A DNA stretch of 64,000 nucleotides from Streptomyces ochraceiscleroticus (GCF_000720485.1 NZ_JOAX01000032.1:23301-87300), one strand, 5' to 3'; counted from the stretch's first letter, positions 26,710 through 35,484 are shown. The notes: generated by a model from the sequence alone, not told the origin. Numbers and translations: made by a program.

Positions 26710-26842
26710 AGTACGCGATAAGGCAACCGCCGGTCCGTTCCGGCGTCGCTACGGCCGGTGACGAGCCGTTCGCAGCGGATATTCGTACCTTTATAGGAGG
26801 ACATCACGCCCAACATCACGTCCCCGTGAACGGAAACGGATC

Positions 26843-27268
26843 TTGTCGGAGCCAGCCGCCCCGCCGTCCTGGCGGATCACGCTGCCGCACACCACTGCCG
26901 CGGTACCGATCGCGCGCGCCCTGATCCGGATGGCGTTCACGGACATGCGGGTGGCCGGGGACAGCGACACGGCCGAGCTGCTCACCGGCGAGCTGGTGGC
27001 CAACGCCGTCGAGCACACCCCCGGAGACAAGCCGATCGAGCTGGTCATCGAGCTGCTGCCGAGCGGCCACCAGCACGTCGAGGTACACGACAACGACCCG
27101 GCGCCGGTCCAGGGGCTGGGCGAGGACTCGCCCCCGGAGGTGGATCTGCTGGACGAGGGCGGCCGGGGGCTGCTGCTGATCCGCACCCTCAGCGCGGACT
27201 CCGGCTACCGGCCGACCGAACAGGGGAAGGCGGTGTGGTTCCGGCTTCCGGCGGAGCCATCGGCTTGA
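26843..27268 (+). CDS. Histidine-kinase-like ATPase (RsbW/anti-sigma type)
   Basis: A 141-residue single GHKL ATPase domain, like the many streptomycete anti-sigma-factor kinases. Motifs are the N-box ELVANAVEHT, the G1 box DNDPAP and the G2 box GGRGLLLIRTLS. The start is TTG at 26843, with GGAAACGGA just upstream; no better ATG or GTG is in frame. No anti-sigma antagonist or sigma gene is adjacent, so its partner is unknown. An AGGAGG at 26795-26800 is 42 bases farther upstream and is not used by any ATG/GTG frame I can see. Confidence 0.85.
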   Translation: MSEPAAPPSWRITLPHTTAAVPIARALIRMAFTDMRVAGDSDTAELLTGELVANAVEHTPGDKPIELVIELLPSGHQHVEVHDNDPAPVQGLGEDSPPEVDLLDEGGRGLLLIRTLSADSGYRPTEQGKAVWFRLPAEPSA

Positions 27269-27276
27269 GGTGGGGG

Positions 27277-27310
27277 TTGTCCACAGGGCCTGAAGCGGAG
27301 GTTGTCCACA
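27277..27310 (+). other. Pair of DnaA boxes
   Basis: TTGTCCACA, the preferred Streptomyces DnaA box, occurs at 27277-27285 and 27302-27310 in direct orientation, start to start 25 bases. A third copy, on the minus strand, is at 33181-33189 in another intergenic gap. The remaining gap to 27423 is G-rich and without a gene. Confidence 0.6.
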
Positions 27311-27423
27311 GGGGCTGAGGCTTGTCGGTCAGCGGCGGTACGGTCGGGAGAGTGCGGTGGAGGTGGGGGAGGGGCCTTGCCGCCGGTGGTTGGGGAGAGG
27401 GAGGGGCCCTTGCCAGGGACAGT

Positions 27424-28863
27424 TCACCCCTTCGGCGTCACGTCCACCAAGGATTTCGACCCAGCGTCCCCCAGCCGCGAATGCCGCCGCCCGTACACCG
27501 CGTACACCAGCGCGCCGACCACCAAAAACGCGGCGAACTGCAGCCAGGTGGCCGGGCCCGTGCCGTAGATCAGGTACAGGCAGAACGCGATCCCGAGCAG
27601 CGGGCTGAGCGGGAAGAGCGGCACCCGGAATCGGCGCGGCAGCCCGGGGCGGGTGCGGCGCAGCCGCATGACGCAGACGTTGACCACGGCCATGACCGCG
27701 AGGGTCCCGATGGTGGTCAGATTCATGACCACGTCCAGCGGCACCACCGCGGCCGGCACCGCGAAGACGACCGCGACGATCCAGGTGCCCCGGACCGGCG
27801 TCGACGTCTTCGGCGAGATCCGTTCGAACACCCGCGGGATCAGCCCGTCCCGGGACATGGACATCAGGATGCGGGTCTGGCCGTACATCACCGCGAGGAC
27901 GACCGACGCGATGGCCACCACCGCGCCGAAGGCGATGATCCCGCCGCCCAGCGCCGAGCCGGTGACCCGGTCGACGATCAGGGAGAGCGCGGCGGGCTTG
28001 TCGGCGACGTCGTCGGCGGAGAGCGCGCCGATCGCGGCGAGCGCGACCAGGCAGTACAGCACGGTGACCACGCCGATGCAGATCAGGATCGCTGCGGGGA
28101 TGTTCCGCCGCGGATTCCTGACCTCCTCGCCCGCCGTGGTGACCGCGTCGAAGCCGATGTACGAGAAGAACGCGACCGAGGCGCCGGAGGTGATGCCGGC
28201 GGCGCCCTGCGCGGCGAAGGGCGAGAGGTTGCCGTCCTTGAAGGCAGTGAAGGCGATCACGCAGAAGAGGATCAGTACGCCGATCTTCAGGACGGCCATC
28301 GCGGCGGTGGCGCGGGCGCTCTCCCGGATGCCGCGCACGAGGAGCGTGGCGGCGAGCAGCATGACGACGACGGCGGGGACGTTGACGATGCCGCCGTCGC
28401 CGGGCGGCGCGGACAGCGCGGCGGGCAACTGCCGCCCGACCAGGCTGTCCAGCAGCTCGTTGAGGTACTGGCCCCAGCCCACCGCGACCGCCGAGACGGA
28501 CACGCCGTACTCCAGCAGCAGGCACCAGCCGACGAGGAAGGCGGTGCGCTCGCCGAGCGTGGCGTACGCGTAGGAGTACGAGCTGCCGGAGACCGGGATC
28601 GCGCCGCCCAGCTCGGCGAACGAGAACGCGGTGAAGACGCAGGTCAGGGCGGCCAGAACGAAGGAGACGACGACGGCGGGGCCGGCCTCGGCGACGGTGT
28701 CCGACAGGCCCACGAAGATGCCCGTACCGACGATCGCGCCGACGCCGAAGCACACGAGCTGGAAGAGACCCATGGTGCGCTTGAGGCCGTGGCCTTCGAG
28801 ATCCGCGCCGGATTCGGCGACGAGCAGGTCGGGGGACTTGATGCGCAGTCCGGACGCGGACAT
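27424..28863 (-). CDS. APC family amino acid permease (cationic amino acid type)
   Basis: A 479-residue inner-membrane transporter with about 12 helices. The first helix has the APC substrate motif GVGAIVGTGIFVGL; FAELGGAIPVSGSSYSYAY and FFSYIGFDAVTTAGEEVRNP are typical of the CAT/YfnA branch that carries Lys, Arg or Orn. The start has GGAAGAG 8 bases upstream. It lies downstream of, and parallel to, arginine deiminase and ornithine carbamoyltransferase, so arginine/ornithine exchange is a reasonable guess. Confidence 0.9.
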   Translation of the reverse strand: MSASGLRIKSPDLLVAESGADLEGHGLKRTMGLFQLVCFGVGAIVGTGIFVGLSDTVAEAGPAVVVSFVLAALTCVFTAFSFAELGGAIPVSGSSYSYAYATLGERTAFLVGWCLLLEYGVSVSAVAVGWGQYLNELLDSLVGRQLPAALSAPPGDGGIVNVPAVVVMLLAATLLVRGIRESARATAAMAVLKIGVLILFCVIAFTAFKDGNLSPFAAQGAAGITSGASVAFFSYIGFDAVTTAGEEVRNPRRNIPAAILICIGVVTVLYCLVALAAIGALSADDVADKPAALSLIVDRVTGSALGGGIIAFGAVVAIASVVLAVMYGQTRILMSMSRDGLIPRVFERISPKTSTPVRGTWIVAVVFAVPAAVVPLDVVMNLTTIGTLAVMAVVNVCVMRLRRTRPGLPRRFRVPLFPLSPLLGIAFCLYLIYGTGPATWLQFAAFLVVGALVYAVYGRRHSRLGDAGSKSLVDVTPKG

Positions 28864-29049
28864 GGGGTGGTTCTCTTCCTGGTGGTGCGACGTGCCCGGC
28901 GGGGGTGGGCGGGCACGGAGAAGGGGACGGGCTGGTGAGCCCGTCCCCCTGAGTTCGGTTCGATGGTAACCGAAATGGTGCATGATCGCCCATTGAGGCG
29001 TATTTGTATGCGCTCTTCGCTGCGGTCTTCGCTGCGTTTTTCGCTGCCG

Positions 29050-30054
29050 TCAGCGGCCGAGCGTCGCGACCATGACCGCCTTGATCGTGTGCATCCGGTT
29101 CTCCGCCTCGTCGAAGACGACCGAGTGCGCCGACTCGAAGACCTCGTCGGTGACCTCCAGCGACTCCAGCCCGTGCCGGGCGTAGATCTCGCGGCCGACG
29201 GCCGTGCCGAGGTCGTGGAAGGCCGGCAGGCAGTGCAGGAACTTCACGTTCTCCTCGCCCGTGGCGCGCAGCACGTCCATCGTCACGGCGTACGGGCTCA
29301 GCAGCGCGATCCGCTCGTCCCAGACCTCCTTCGGCTCGCCCATCGACACCCAGATGTCGGTGGCGACGAAGTCCGCGCCGCGCACGCCTTCAGTGACGTC
29401 CTCGGTGAGGGTCAGCCGAGCGCCGCTCTGCTCCGCGAGCTTCCGGGCACTCGCGATCACCGACTCCTCGGGCCACAGCTTCTTCGGCGCCACGATGCGC
29501 ACGTCCATGCCGAGCAGGGCGCCGGTGACCAGGTAGGAGTTGCCCATGTTGTACCGGGCGTCGCCGAGGTAGGCGAAGGTCAGCTCCTCCAGGGGGCGGC
29601 CAGGGCTGTGCTCGATCATGGTGAGCACGTCGGCGAGCATCTGGGTGGGGTGCCACTCGTCGGTCAGGCCGTTGTAGACCGGCACGCCGGCGTGCGCGGC
29701 CAGCTCCTCGACGTTCGTCTGGGCGCTGCCGCGGTACTCGATCCCGTCGAACATCCGGCCGAGCACGCGGGCGGTGTCCTTCACGGACTCCTTGTGCCCG
29801 ATCTGCGAGCCGGAGGGGTCCAGGTACGTGGTGTGGGCGCCCTGGTCGGCGGCCGCGACCTCGAAGGAGCAGCGGGTACGGGTGGAGGTCTTCTCGAAGA
29901 TCAGGGCGATGTTGCGGCCCTTGAGCCGCTGCTCCTCGGTGCCCGCGCGCTTCGCGGCCTTCAGCTCCGCCGCGAGGTCGATCAGGTGGCGGAACTCCTC
30001 GGCGGTGAAGTCCAGCTCCTTGAGGAAATGGCGGCCCGTGAGGTCAATCGCCAT
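29050..30054 (-). CDS. argF: Ornithine carbamoyltransferase
   Basis: A 334-residue cytosolic enzyme joining carbamoyl phosphate and ornithine to citrulline, or running in reverse in the arginine deiminase pathway. Motifs: STRTR (57-61, carbamoyl phosphate), HPTQ, and HCLP near 270. Its length and the DWVSMG-type loop ([13 protein letters not shown]) are normal. AGGAG precedes the ATG. It sits directly downstream of arginine deiminase, not with arginine biosynthesis genes, so the catabolic role (ArcB) is favoured. Confidence 0.95.
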   Translation of the reverse strand: MAIDLTGRHFLKELDFTAEEFRHLIDLAAELKAAKRAGTEEQRLKGRNIALIFEKTSTRTRCSFEVAAADQGAHTTYLDPSGSQIGHKESVKDTARVLGRMFDGIEYRGSAQTNVEELAAHAGVPVYNGLTDEWHPTQMLADVLTMIEHSPGRPLEELTFAYLGDARYNMGNSYLVTGALLGMDVRIVAPKKLWPEESVIASARKLAEQSGARLTLTEDVTEGVRGADFVATDIWVSMGEPKEVWDERIALLSPYAVTMDVLRATGEENVKFLHCLPAFHDLGTAVGREIYARHGLESLEVTDEVFESAHSVVFDEAENRMHTIKAVMVATLGR

Positions 30055-30091
30055 GGCAGGCTCCTAGGTCGCGGTGAACGGGGTCGGGTAC

Positions 30092-30131
30092 GTACGGCCT
30101 TGCGGTCGTATCGGGTACGGCCTTGCGGTCG
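30092..30131. repeat. 17-bp direct repeat in the ornithine carbamoyltransferase leader
   Basis: GTACGGCCTTGCGGTCG occurs twice, at 30092-30108 and 30115-30131. An AT-rich patch with TGTATAC and CTATACA follows (30132-30172), which probably holds the promoter and possibly ArgR-type sites for the minus-strand gene. Confidence 0.55.
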
Positions 30132-30207
30132 AATTATGGAAGTGTATACGACGCCGCGTATTCCTATACAACGAGCCATTGGTCACGCGCCTGGCCCGCC
30201 CGCGGTC

Positions 30208-31434
30208 TCACCCGAGCCCGTCGCGCTCCACCGGGCAGCTCATGCAGCGCGGCCCGCCGCGGCCCCTCCCCAGCTCGCTCCCCGGGATCGTGATCACCTC
30301 GATCCCGCGCTTCCGCAGAAACGTGTTGGTCGTGACGTTCCGCTCGTACGCCACCACCACGCCCGGCTCCACGGCCAGCACATTGCAGCCGTCGTCCCAC
30401 TGCTCGCGCTCCGCGGCGTGCACGTCCTGCGTCGCGGTCAGCACCCGCACGCCGTCCAGGCCGAGCGCCGCCGCGATCGCCCGGTGCATGTGCTCCGGCG
30501 GGTGATCGGTGACCTTCAGCTCCTGCTCGCTGGCGCCCGGCTCGATCGTGTACGAGCGCAGCATCCCGAGCCCCGCGTACTGAGTGAACGTATCGCCGTC
30601 CACCATGGTCATCACCGTGTCCAGGTGCATGAAGGCCCGCCGCTTGGGCATGTCCAGCGCCACGATCGTCTGCGCGGATCCGGCCGCGAACAGCCCGCGG
30701 GCCAGCATCTCCACCGCCTGCGGCGTGGTCCGCTCGCTCATCCCGATCAGCACCGCGCCATTGCCGATCACCAGCACGTCGCCGCCCTCGATCGTGGACG
30801 GGTACGCCGCCTGGCCCTCGGACCACACGTGGAAACGTTCGTGCGTGAAGAGCGGGTGGTACCGGTAGATCGCCTCGTAATGGACCGTCTCGCGCTGCCG
30901 TGCGGGCCAGCGCATCGCGTTCACCGACACCCCGTCGTACACCCACGCCGAGGTGTCCCGCGCGAAGAGGTGGTTCGGCAGCGGCGGCAGCAGGAAGTCG
31001 TCCAGCTCCATCACGTGGAACCGCACCGACGTCGGCTCGGGGTTGCGCTCCAGGAACTCCCGCTTGGTCATCCCGCCGATCAGCGCCTCGACCAGCTCCG
31101 CCAGCGGCAGTTCCTCGAACGCGGCCCGGAGATGGTCGGTGGCCAGCGGCCCGTACTCCTTCTCGTCGAAGACCCGGTCCAGGACCAGCGCCCGCGCCTC
31201 GGGGATGCGCAGGCTCTCCGCCAGCAGGTCCCCGAAGAGGTGTACCTCGACGCCACGGTCGCGCAGGGTGTCGGCGAAGGCGTCGTGCTCGGCCCGCGCG
31301 CGCCGCACCCACAGCACGTCGTCGAAGAGCAGCGCGTCCTTGTTGGACGGGGTGAGCCGCTTCAGCTCCAGGTCGGGACGGTGCAGGATGACCCGGCGGA
31401 GGTGACCGACCTCTGAGTCGACATGGAATCCCAT
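30208..31434 (-). CDS. arcA: Arginine deiminase
   Basis: A 408-residue cytosolic hydrolase converting arginine to citrulline and ammonia. Guanidino-modifying fold residues are visible: [47 protein letters not shown] (catalytic His) and the C-terminal nucleophile in [16 protein letters not shown]. The ATG at 31434 has AGGATGGAGGG immediately upstream, and [20 protein letters not shown] matches the family start. With the carbamoyltransferase and permease it provides two steps and transport of the deiminase pathway; carbamate kinase is not in the window. Confidence 0.95.
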   Translation of the reverse strand: MGFHVDSEVGHLRRVILHRPDLELKRLTPSNKDALLFDDVLWVRRARAEHDAFADTLRDRGVEVHLFGDLLAESLRIPEARALVLDRVFDEKEYGPLATDHLRAAFEELPLAELVEALIGGMTKREFLERNPEPTSVRFHVMELDDFLLPPLPNHLFARDTSAWVYDGVSVNAMRWPARQRETVHYEAIYRYHPLFTHERFHVWSEGQAAYPSTIEGGDVLVIGNGAVLIGMSERTTPQAVEMLARGLFAAGSAQTIVALDMPKRRAFMHLDTVMTMVDGDTFTQYAGLGMLRSYTIEPGASEQELKVTDHPPEHMHRAIAAALGLDGVRVLTATQDVHAAEREQWDDGCNVLAVEPGVVVAYERNVTTNTFLRKRGIEVITIPGSELGRGRGGPRCMSCPVERDGLG

Positions 31435-31534
31435 CCCTCCATCCTGGCCGGATTCGACGATGATCACTCGATATCGGGGAAGGTGGGTGCGGCGCGGCCC
31501 CTGGGGGCAAGGGCCGCACCGCGCAGCCCTCCAT

Positions 31535-31633
31535 CGATCAGCCCAGCCGGCTCCGTACTGGCACCGGCGATCAGCTCAGCCGGCGCCGTACCGGTACCGG
31601 CGATCAGCTCAGCTGGCTCTGCACCTGCGAGGA
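31535..31633. repeat. 33-bp tandem repeat covering the 3' end of the LLM oxidoreductase gene
   Basis: Three units begin with CGATCAGC(C/T)CAGC at 31535, 31568 and 31601. Units 1 and 2 match along their whole length; unit 3 matches for about half and includes the stop codon and last codons of the LLM gene. The unit length is 11 codons. Confidence 0.7.
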
Positions 31634-32527
31634 GATGATCTCCAGGTGGTCCAGGTCGTCGAGGTCCAGCAGCTGGAGGTAGAAGCGGGAGGCCCCGGCC
31701 TCCGCGTACCGGCCGATCTTGTCGACCACCTCGGCCGGCGAACCCGCCAGGCCGTTCGCCTTCAGCTCCGCCACGTCCCGCCCGATGGCCGCGGCGCGGC
31801 GCGCCACCTCGGCGTCGTCCTTGCCCACGCAGGCGACCAGCGCGTTGGAGTACACCAGGTCGTCGCCCTTGCGGCCGACCGCCTCGGCCGCCGCCCGCAC
31901 CCGGCCGAACTGCCGCCGGGTGTCCTCGAGGGAGGCGAAGGGGATGTTGAACTCGTCGGCGTACCGCGCGGCCAGCCGCGGCGTACGCGTCGCACCGTGC
32001 CCGCCGACCAGCACCGGCACCTTGCGCTGCGCGGGCTTCGGCAGCGCCGGGGACTTCTCGAGCTGGTAGTACGTCCCGTCGTACGAGAACTCCTCGCCGA
32101 CCGGCGTCTCCCACAGTCCCGTGACGATCGCGAGCTGCTCCTCCAGCCGCGCGAACTTCTCCTTGGGGAACGGGATGCCGTACGCCTTGTGCTCCTCCTC
32201 GAACCAGCCCGCGCCCAGGCCCAGCTCGACCCGGCCGCCGGACATCTGGTCCACCTGGGCGACCTGGATGGCGAGCACGCCGGGCAGCCGGAACGTACCG
32301 GCGGTCATCAGCGTGCCGAGGCGGATGCGCTTCGTCTCGCGGGCGAGACCGGCGAGCGTGATCCAGGCGTCGGTGGGCCCGGGCAGCCCGTCCACCGTGC
32401 CCATCCGCAGATAATGATCCGACCGGAAGAACGCGTCGAAGCCGAGGTCCTCGGTGGCCTTGGCGACGGTGAGAAGGGTGTCGTAGTCGGCGCCTTGCTG
32501 AGGCTCGGTGAAAATTCGCAGATCCAT
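31604..32527 (-). CDS. LLM class F420-dependent oxidoreductase
   Basis: A 307-residue luciferase-like TIM-barrel enzyme expected to use deazaflavin F420. It begins MDLRIFTEPQQGADYD; DAFFRSDHYLRMG, KRIRLGTLMTAGTFRLPG and LGLGAGWFEEEHKAYGIPFP are typical of this group. A G-rich AGGGGAGGGGAG leader supplies the ribosome site. Its substrate is unknown. Its 3' end appears to have been tandemly duplicated into the downstream spacer. Confidence 0.9.
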   Translation of the reverse strand: MDLRIFTEPQQGADYDTLLTVAKATEDLGFDAFFRSDHYLRMGTVDGLPGPTDAWITLAGLARETKRIRLGTLMTAGTFRLPGVLAIQVAQVDQMSGGRVELGLGAGWFEEEHKAYGIPFPKEKFARLEEQLAIVTGLWETPVGEEFSYDGTYYQLEKSPALPKPAQRKVPVLVGGHGATRTPRLAARYADEFNIPFASLEDTRRQFGRVRAAAEAVGRKGDDLVYSNALVACVGKDDAEVARRAAAIGRDVAELKANGLAGSPAEVVDKIGRYAEAGASRFYLQLLDLDDLDHLEIISSQVQSQLS

Positions 32528-32612
32528 CCCCCCATCTTCCCCCTCCCCTCCCCTCACCCCCCGCACCACCACCCACCAACAATGCGCCCAGGTGTGGGCA
32601 AGCGGCTGCTCG

Positions 32613-33080
32613 TCAGGCCAGGTCGCGGTCGTGGGGGCGGTCGCGGACGAGGAGTTGCTTCAGGATCGCGGCGGCTCGGTCGCGGGACTCGTCGGCGGCG
32701 TCCATCGCCTCCACGCAGGTCCAGTACAGCCCGTCCTCCTCCGCCGCGCAGACGACGCTCACCAGTGCCTCGCACACCTCGGCCAGCAGGCCACACAGGT
32801 CCGTCAACGCGACCTTGCTGTCCTGGACTTCGGACAGCTGGGCCGCCCTGGGGCCGTACGATCTCGGTACCGGACACAGCACCGCTGCGCCCGACCGGCC
32901 TCCTGCCTCGCCCAGTCTCCGCGCCTTGGCCCGCACCTCGAACGGTCCCGATATCGCCAGGAGGCTGCCGACCGCCTCCGCCAGGGCCTGCGCCTGCCAC
33001 GCCTCTATGACGATGTCCTGGACCGTCCGCGCCTGGGCCAGACCGTGCCGACTGGCCGCGATGATTCGCACCGCATCCAT
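32613..33080 (-). CDS. Conserved hypothetical actinomycete protein
   Basis: A 155-residue, mostly helical soluble protein: DAVRIIAASRHGLAQARTV, AWQAQALAEAVGSLLAI and a C-terminal AMDAADESRDRAAAILKQLL helix. It may belong to a DUF restricted to Streptomyces (DUF6099, from memory, not certain). GAGGGAAGGGG precedes the ATG. The upstream gap 33081-33212 has a DnaA box and an inverted repeat TCGCAAA (33172-33178) / TTTGCGA (33200-33206). No function can be given. Confidence 0.7.
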   Translation of the reverse strand: MDAVRIIAASRHGLAQARTVQDIVIEAWQAQALAEAVGSLLAISGPFEVRAKARRLGEAGGRSGAAVLCPVPRSYGPRAAQLSEVQDSKVALTDLCGLLAEVCEALVSVVCAAEEDGLYWTCVEAMDAADESRDRAAAILKQLLVRDRPHDRDLA

Positions 33081-33212
33081 GCACGACCCCTTCCCTCGCC
33101 CTCGTCCACTGCCTTGCGCACACCTGCCACTACCCAGAGTGAACTGGAACCGCCGAAAGCGCTAGAGTAATTCGCAAATCTGTGGACAACTAAGGCGAGT
33201 TTGCGAGATCCA

Positions 33213-33557
33213 TCACTCCGGAGAGTGACGGCTGGGTCGATTCGCGGGGAATCGTTCCTCATTGCGCTCGATCTTCGCGGCGAGCGCGGCCGCCGCGTCG
33301 ATGCCCAGGACGCCGCAGAACTGGAGCAAGTACGCCAGCACATCCGCCACTTCGTCCTCGACCCGCGCCGCGGACGCCGGGTCGGTCATGATCTTGGCGG
33401 ACTGCTCCGGAGTCAGCCACTGGAAAATCTCGACCAGTTCGGCCGCCTCGACGCTGAGCGCCGCGGCGAGGTTCTTCGGCGTGTGGTACTGCTCCCAGTC
33501 GCGGGCCGCCGCGAAGTCGGCCAGCCGGCGCTGCAAGGTCTGAAGATCTTCACTCAT
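33213..33557 (-). CDS. MazG-like nucleotide pyrophosphohydrolase
   Basis: A 114-residue all-alpha NTP-PPase of the MazG/dCTPase group that hydrolyses nucleoside triphosphates to monophosphates. Metal-binding acidic motifs are AAELVEIFQW and DEVADVLAYLLQF. It begins SEDLQTLQRRLADFAAARDW, typical of the RS21-C6/MazG-like family. The ATG overlaps the stop of the upstream AAA ATPase by 4 bases (ATGA), so the two are made together. Alone it would be a housekeeping nucleotide cleaner; coupling to an SMC-like ATPase raises a possible stress or defence role. Confidence 0.9.
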   Translation of the reverse strand: MSEDLQTLQRRLADFAAARDWEQYHTPKNLAAALSVEAAELVEIFQWLTPEQSAKIMTDPASAARVEDEVADVLAYLLQFCGVLGIDAAAALAAKIERNEERFPANRPSRHSPE

Positions 33558-34882
33558 GCCCCCAGGTGTAGCACCCCGACCTCCGGCAGCCGGCCGGCGG
33601 CCGACGGGTCCGTCACCGTCCCCAGCAGCCGGACGTGGCCGCGCGCCGCCATCCGTACGGCCAGCGCGAACAGCTCGGCCGACTGCCGCCGGTCCAGGCA
33701 GCGGTCCAGCCCGTCCACCACCACGGTCAGCACCTGACGGGCCGGCAGCACCTCGGCCACCGGGTCGACGGCCAGCACGCCGGGACCGGTCAGCAGCACC
33801 AGCGCCAGCGCGAGATAGCGCAGCTCGCCGTCGCCCAGCCAGTCCACGGGCAGCGCCCCGCGCGCGCCGCCCCGCTCCAGCACGGCCCGGACGGCCAGCA
33901 CGTCGCCCGCCCGGACCGCGTCCCGTCGCACGCCGGGCTCCGCGCGGAGACCCGTTACCGGGCCCGGGCAGCCGGCGCGTACCGCGTCGACGAGCGCCGC
34001 GTGGCGGGTGGCGCACTCCCGGCTGGTGCGCTCCAGTACGGCGGCGAGATTGCCGCAGTCCGGCCGCAGCCGCGGGCCTTCGGGGGCGTGCGCACCACCC
34101 GCCGCGGAGGTCCCACCCGCCTCCGTGACGAGGCCGGCGCCCCTTGCCACCGCACGCACCGCCTCGGGGCGCGGGTCGCAGAGGAAGGAGGAGCGCAGGG
34201 CGATCAGGGTCTGTTCGGCGGCGGCCAGCACCAAGCGCTGGCCCGCCGTCGTGCCCGCGACGCGCAGCGGCAGCAGTGCGGTGCCCAGCCGGTCGTCGGG
34301 GAGCGGCGCGCGGGTGACGGGCGTGGCCCCGGCGGTGTGCCACGCGGCCTGTACCGTGCGGCGGCCGGGGTCGGTGAGCGCGGTGGTGAACAGCGTCCGC
34401 CCACCGCCGGTGAGCCGTTCGCCGGCGATCCGCAGCTCCGGTTCCGTCTGCACGGCGACGTCGAGGCGCGTCGGGCCGGCCGGTCCGTCGACCGTGCAGC
34501 CGAGGCGGAAGCCGCGCCGCCCCTGCGCGTCCGGCGTGGCCCGCTCCGGTACGCAGGCCGCGGCGCCGCCCGGTACCGCGGCGAGCGCTTGGTCCAGCGG
34601 CTCGCCGGCGCCGAGCCGGACGAGCAGCCCGTACGCCTGGAGCGCGCTCGACTTGCCGCTGCCGCTCGGGCCGGCGAACAGCGTGAGGGGGCCGAGCGGG
34701 TACGTCGCGCCGCGGTGCGACTTGAAGGCGGACAGGCGCAGCTCGGTGACGAGGGGGCGGGGCGGCCCGCTCGCCTCAGCGGGGAGGGGCTGCCCGCTCG
34801 GCTCCGCGTCCGCGGCGCCCACAGCCGTGGCTGTGGGCGCGGTCGCCGGTGTCGCGTCGTCCGTACGGCTCCAGGGGTCCAT
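33554..34882 (-). CDS. AAA/SMC-like ATP-binding protein
   Basis: A 442-residue ABC-type ATPase without transmembrane parts. After about 43 disordered residues come LRLSAFKSHRGATYPLG and Walker A GPSGSGKSS (71-79), then a long Ala/Gly-rich middle, an ABC-signature-like GDGELRYLALALVLL, and Walker B LTVVVDGLDR. The layout resembles the AAA_21/RecF-like group found in OLD-type nucleases and other defence ATPases, but no nuclease domain is attached. It overlaps the MazG gene by 4 bases. There is no strong ribosome site at the ATG. Confidence 0.8.
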   Translation of the reverse strand: MDPWSRTDDATPATAPTATAVGAADAEPSGQPLPAEASGPPRPLVTELRLSAFKSHRGATYPLGPLTLFAGPSGSGKSSALQAYGLLVRLGAGEPLDQALAAVPGGAAACVPERATPDAQGRRGFRLGCTVDGPAGPTRLDVAVQTEPELRIAGERLTGGGRTLFTTALTDPGRRTVQAAWHTAGATPVTRAPLPDDRLGTALLPLRVAGTTAGQRLVLAAAEQTLIALRSSFLCDPRPEAVRAVARGAGLVTEAGGTSAAGGAHAPEGPRLRPDCGNLAAVLERTSRECATRHAALVDAVRAGCPGPVTGLRAEPGVRRDAVRAGDVLAVRAVLERGGARGALPVDWLGDGELRYLALALVLLTGPGVLAVDPVAEVLPARQVLTVVVDGLDRCLDRRQSAELFALAVRMAARGHVRLLGTVTDPSAAGRLPEVGVLHLGA

Positions 34883-34966
34883 GCCGGGAACGCTAGAGAG
34901 CCGGATCGCCGGAGAACCGTTACGCCGGACGGCCGTTCCTACGAATGGGGGACGCCGGCGCTGCGC

Positions 34967-35356
34967 CTACGGGCGCGGCGCCGCTCCCGCCCGTGGTTCC
35001 TCGACCTCCGTGCCGATCGGCGCGAGCAGGAAGACGTTGGTGTCGACGCGGTGCATGCCGCTGCCGATGCCGAAGACGACGCCGCTGGAGAAGTCGAGGA
35101 TGCGCTTGGCCACATCCGTGTCGGCGCTGCTCAGGTCGAGCAGCACGGGCACTTGGGCCATGAGGTGTTCGGCGACCTCGCGGGCGTCGGCGAAGGTCTG
35201 GACGCGGATGACGATGAACCGCCGGGACGCCTCGCTCGGTTCGTCGTCGGGAAGGGCCCGGTGGTCGGGCCACGAGGGCCACTCGCGGCCGCCGCGCAGC
35301 GGGACGACCTCAGCGAGGCCCTCCCACTGTTCGTCGGTGGCGTCGGGGCGGGTCAC
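34967..35356 (-). CDS. SepF-like cell division protein
   Basis: A 129-residue protein with the SepF domain: RFIVIRVQTFADAREVAEHLM, VPVLLDLSSADTDVAKRILDF and SSGVVFGIGSGMHRVDTNVFLLAP. SepF anchors FtsZ to the membrane; streptomycetes have several paralogues (SepF-like, Sfl). The N-terminal amphipathic membrane helix of true SepF is missing or short here, suggesting an accessory Sfl-type protein. The GTG at 35356 has GAGGTGATC 5 bases upstream, an excellent ribosome site that fixes the start. Confidence 0.88.
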   Translation of the reverse strand: MTRPDATDEQWEGLAEVVPLRGGREWPSWPDHRALPDDEPSEASRRFIVIRVQTFADAREVAEHLMAQVPVLLDLSSADTDVAKRILDFSSGVVFGIGSGMHRVDTNVFLLAPIGTEVEEPRAGAAPRP

Positions 35357-35484
35357 CGGATCACCTCGCTCGCAAGGGCGCTGGGCAGCTGCGGTATCTG
35401 CATCGAGCAATTCTAGGGATATACATACAAACCTGACGGGGCATGACACGCGTTCGGCGTCACCCGTTGCCCCCATCCTGCACC

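Noticed and set aside
27322..28938. Plus-strand frame of 538 codons opposite the amino acid permease
   Set aside because: Asp/Arg/Gly-rich shadow; the minus-strand permease has clear transmembrane helices and motifs.
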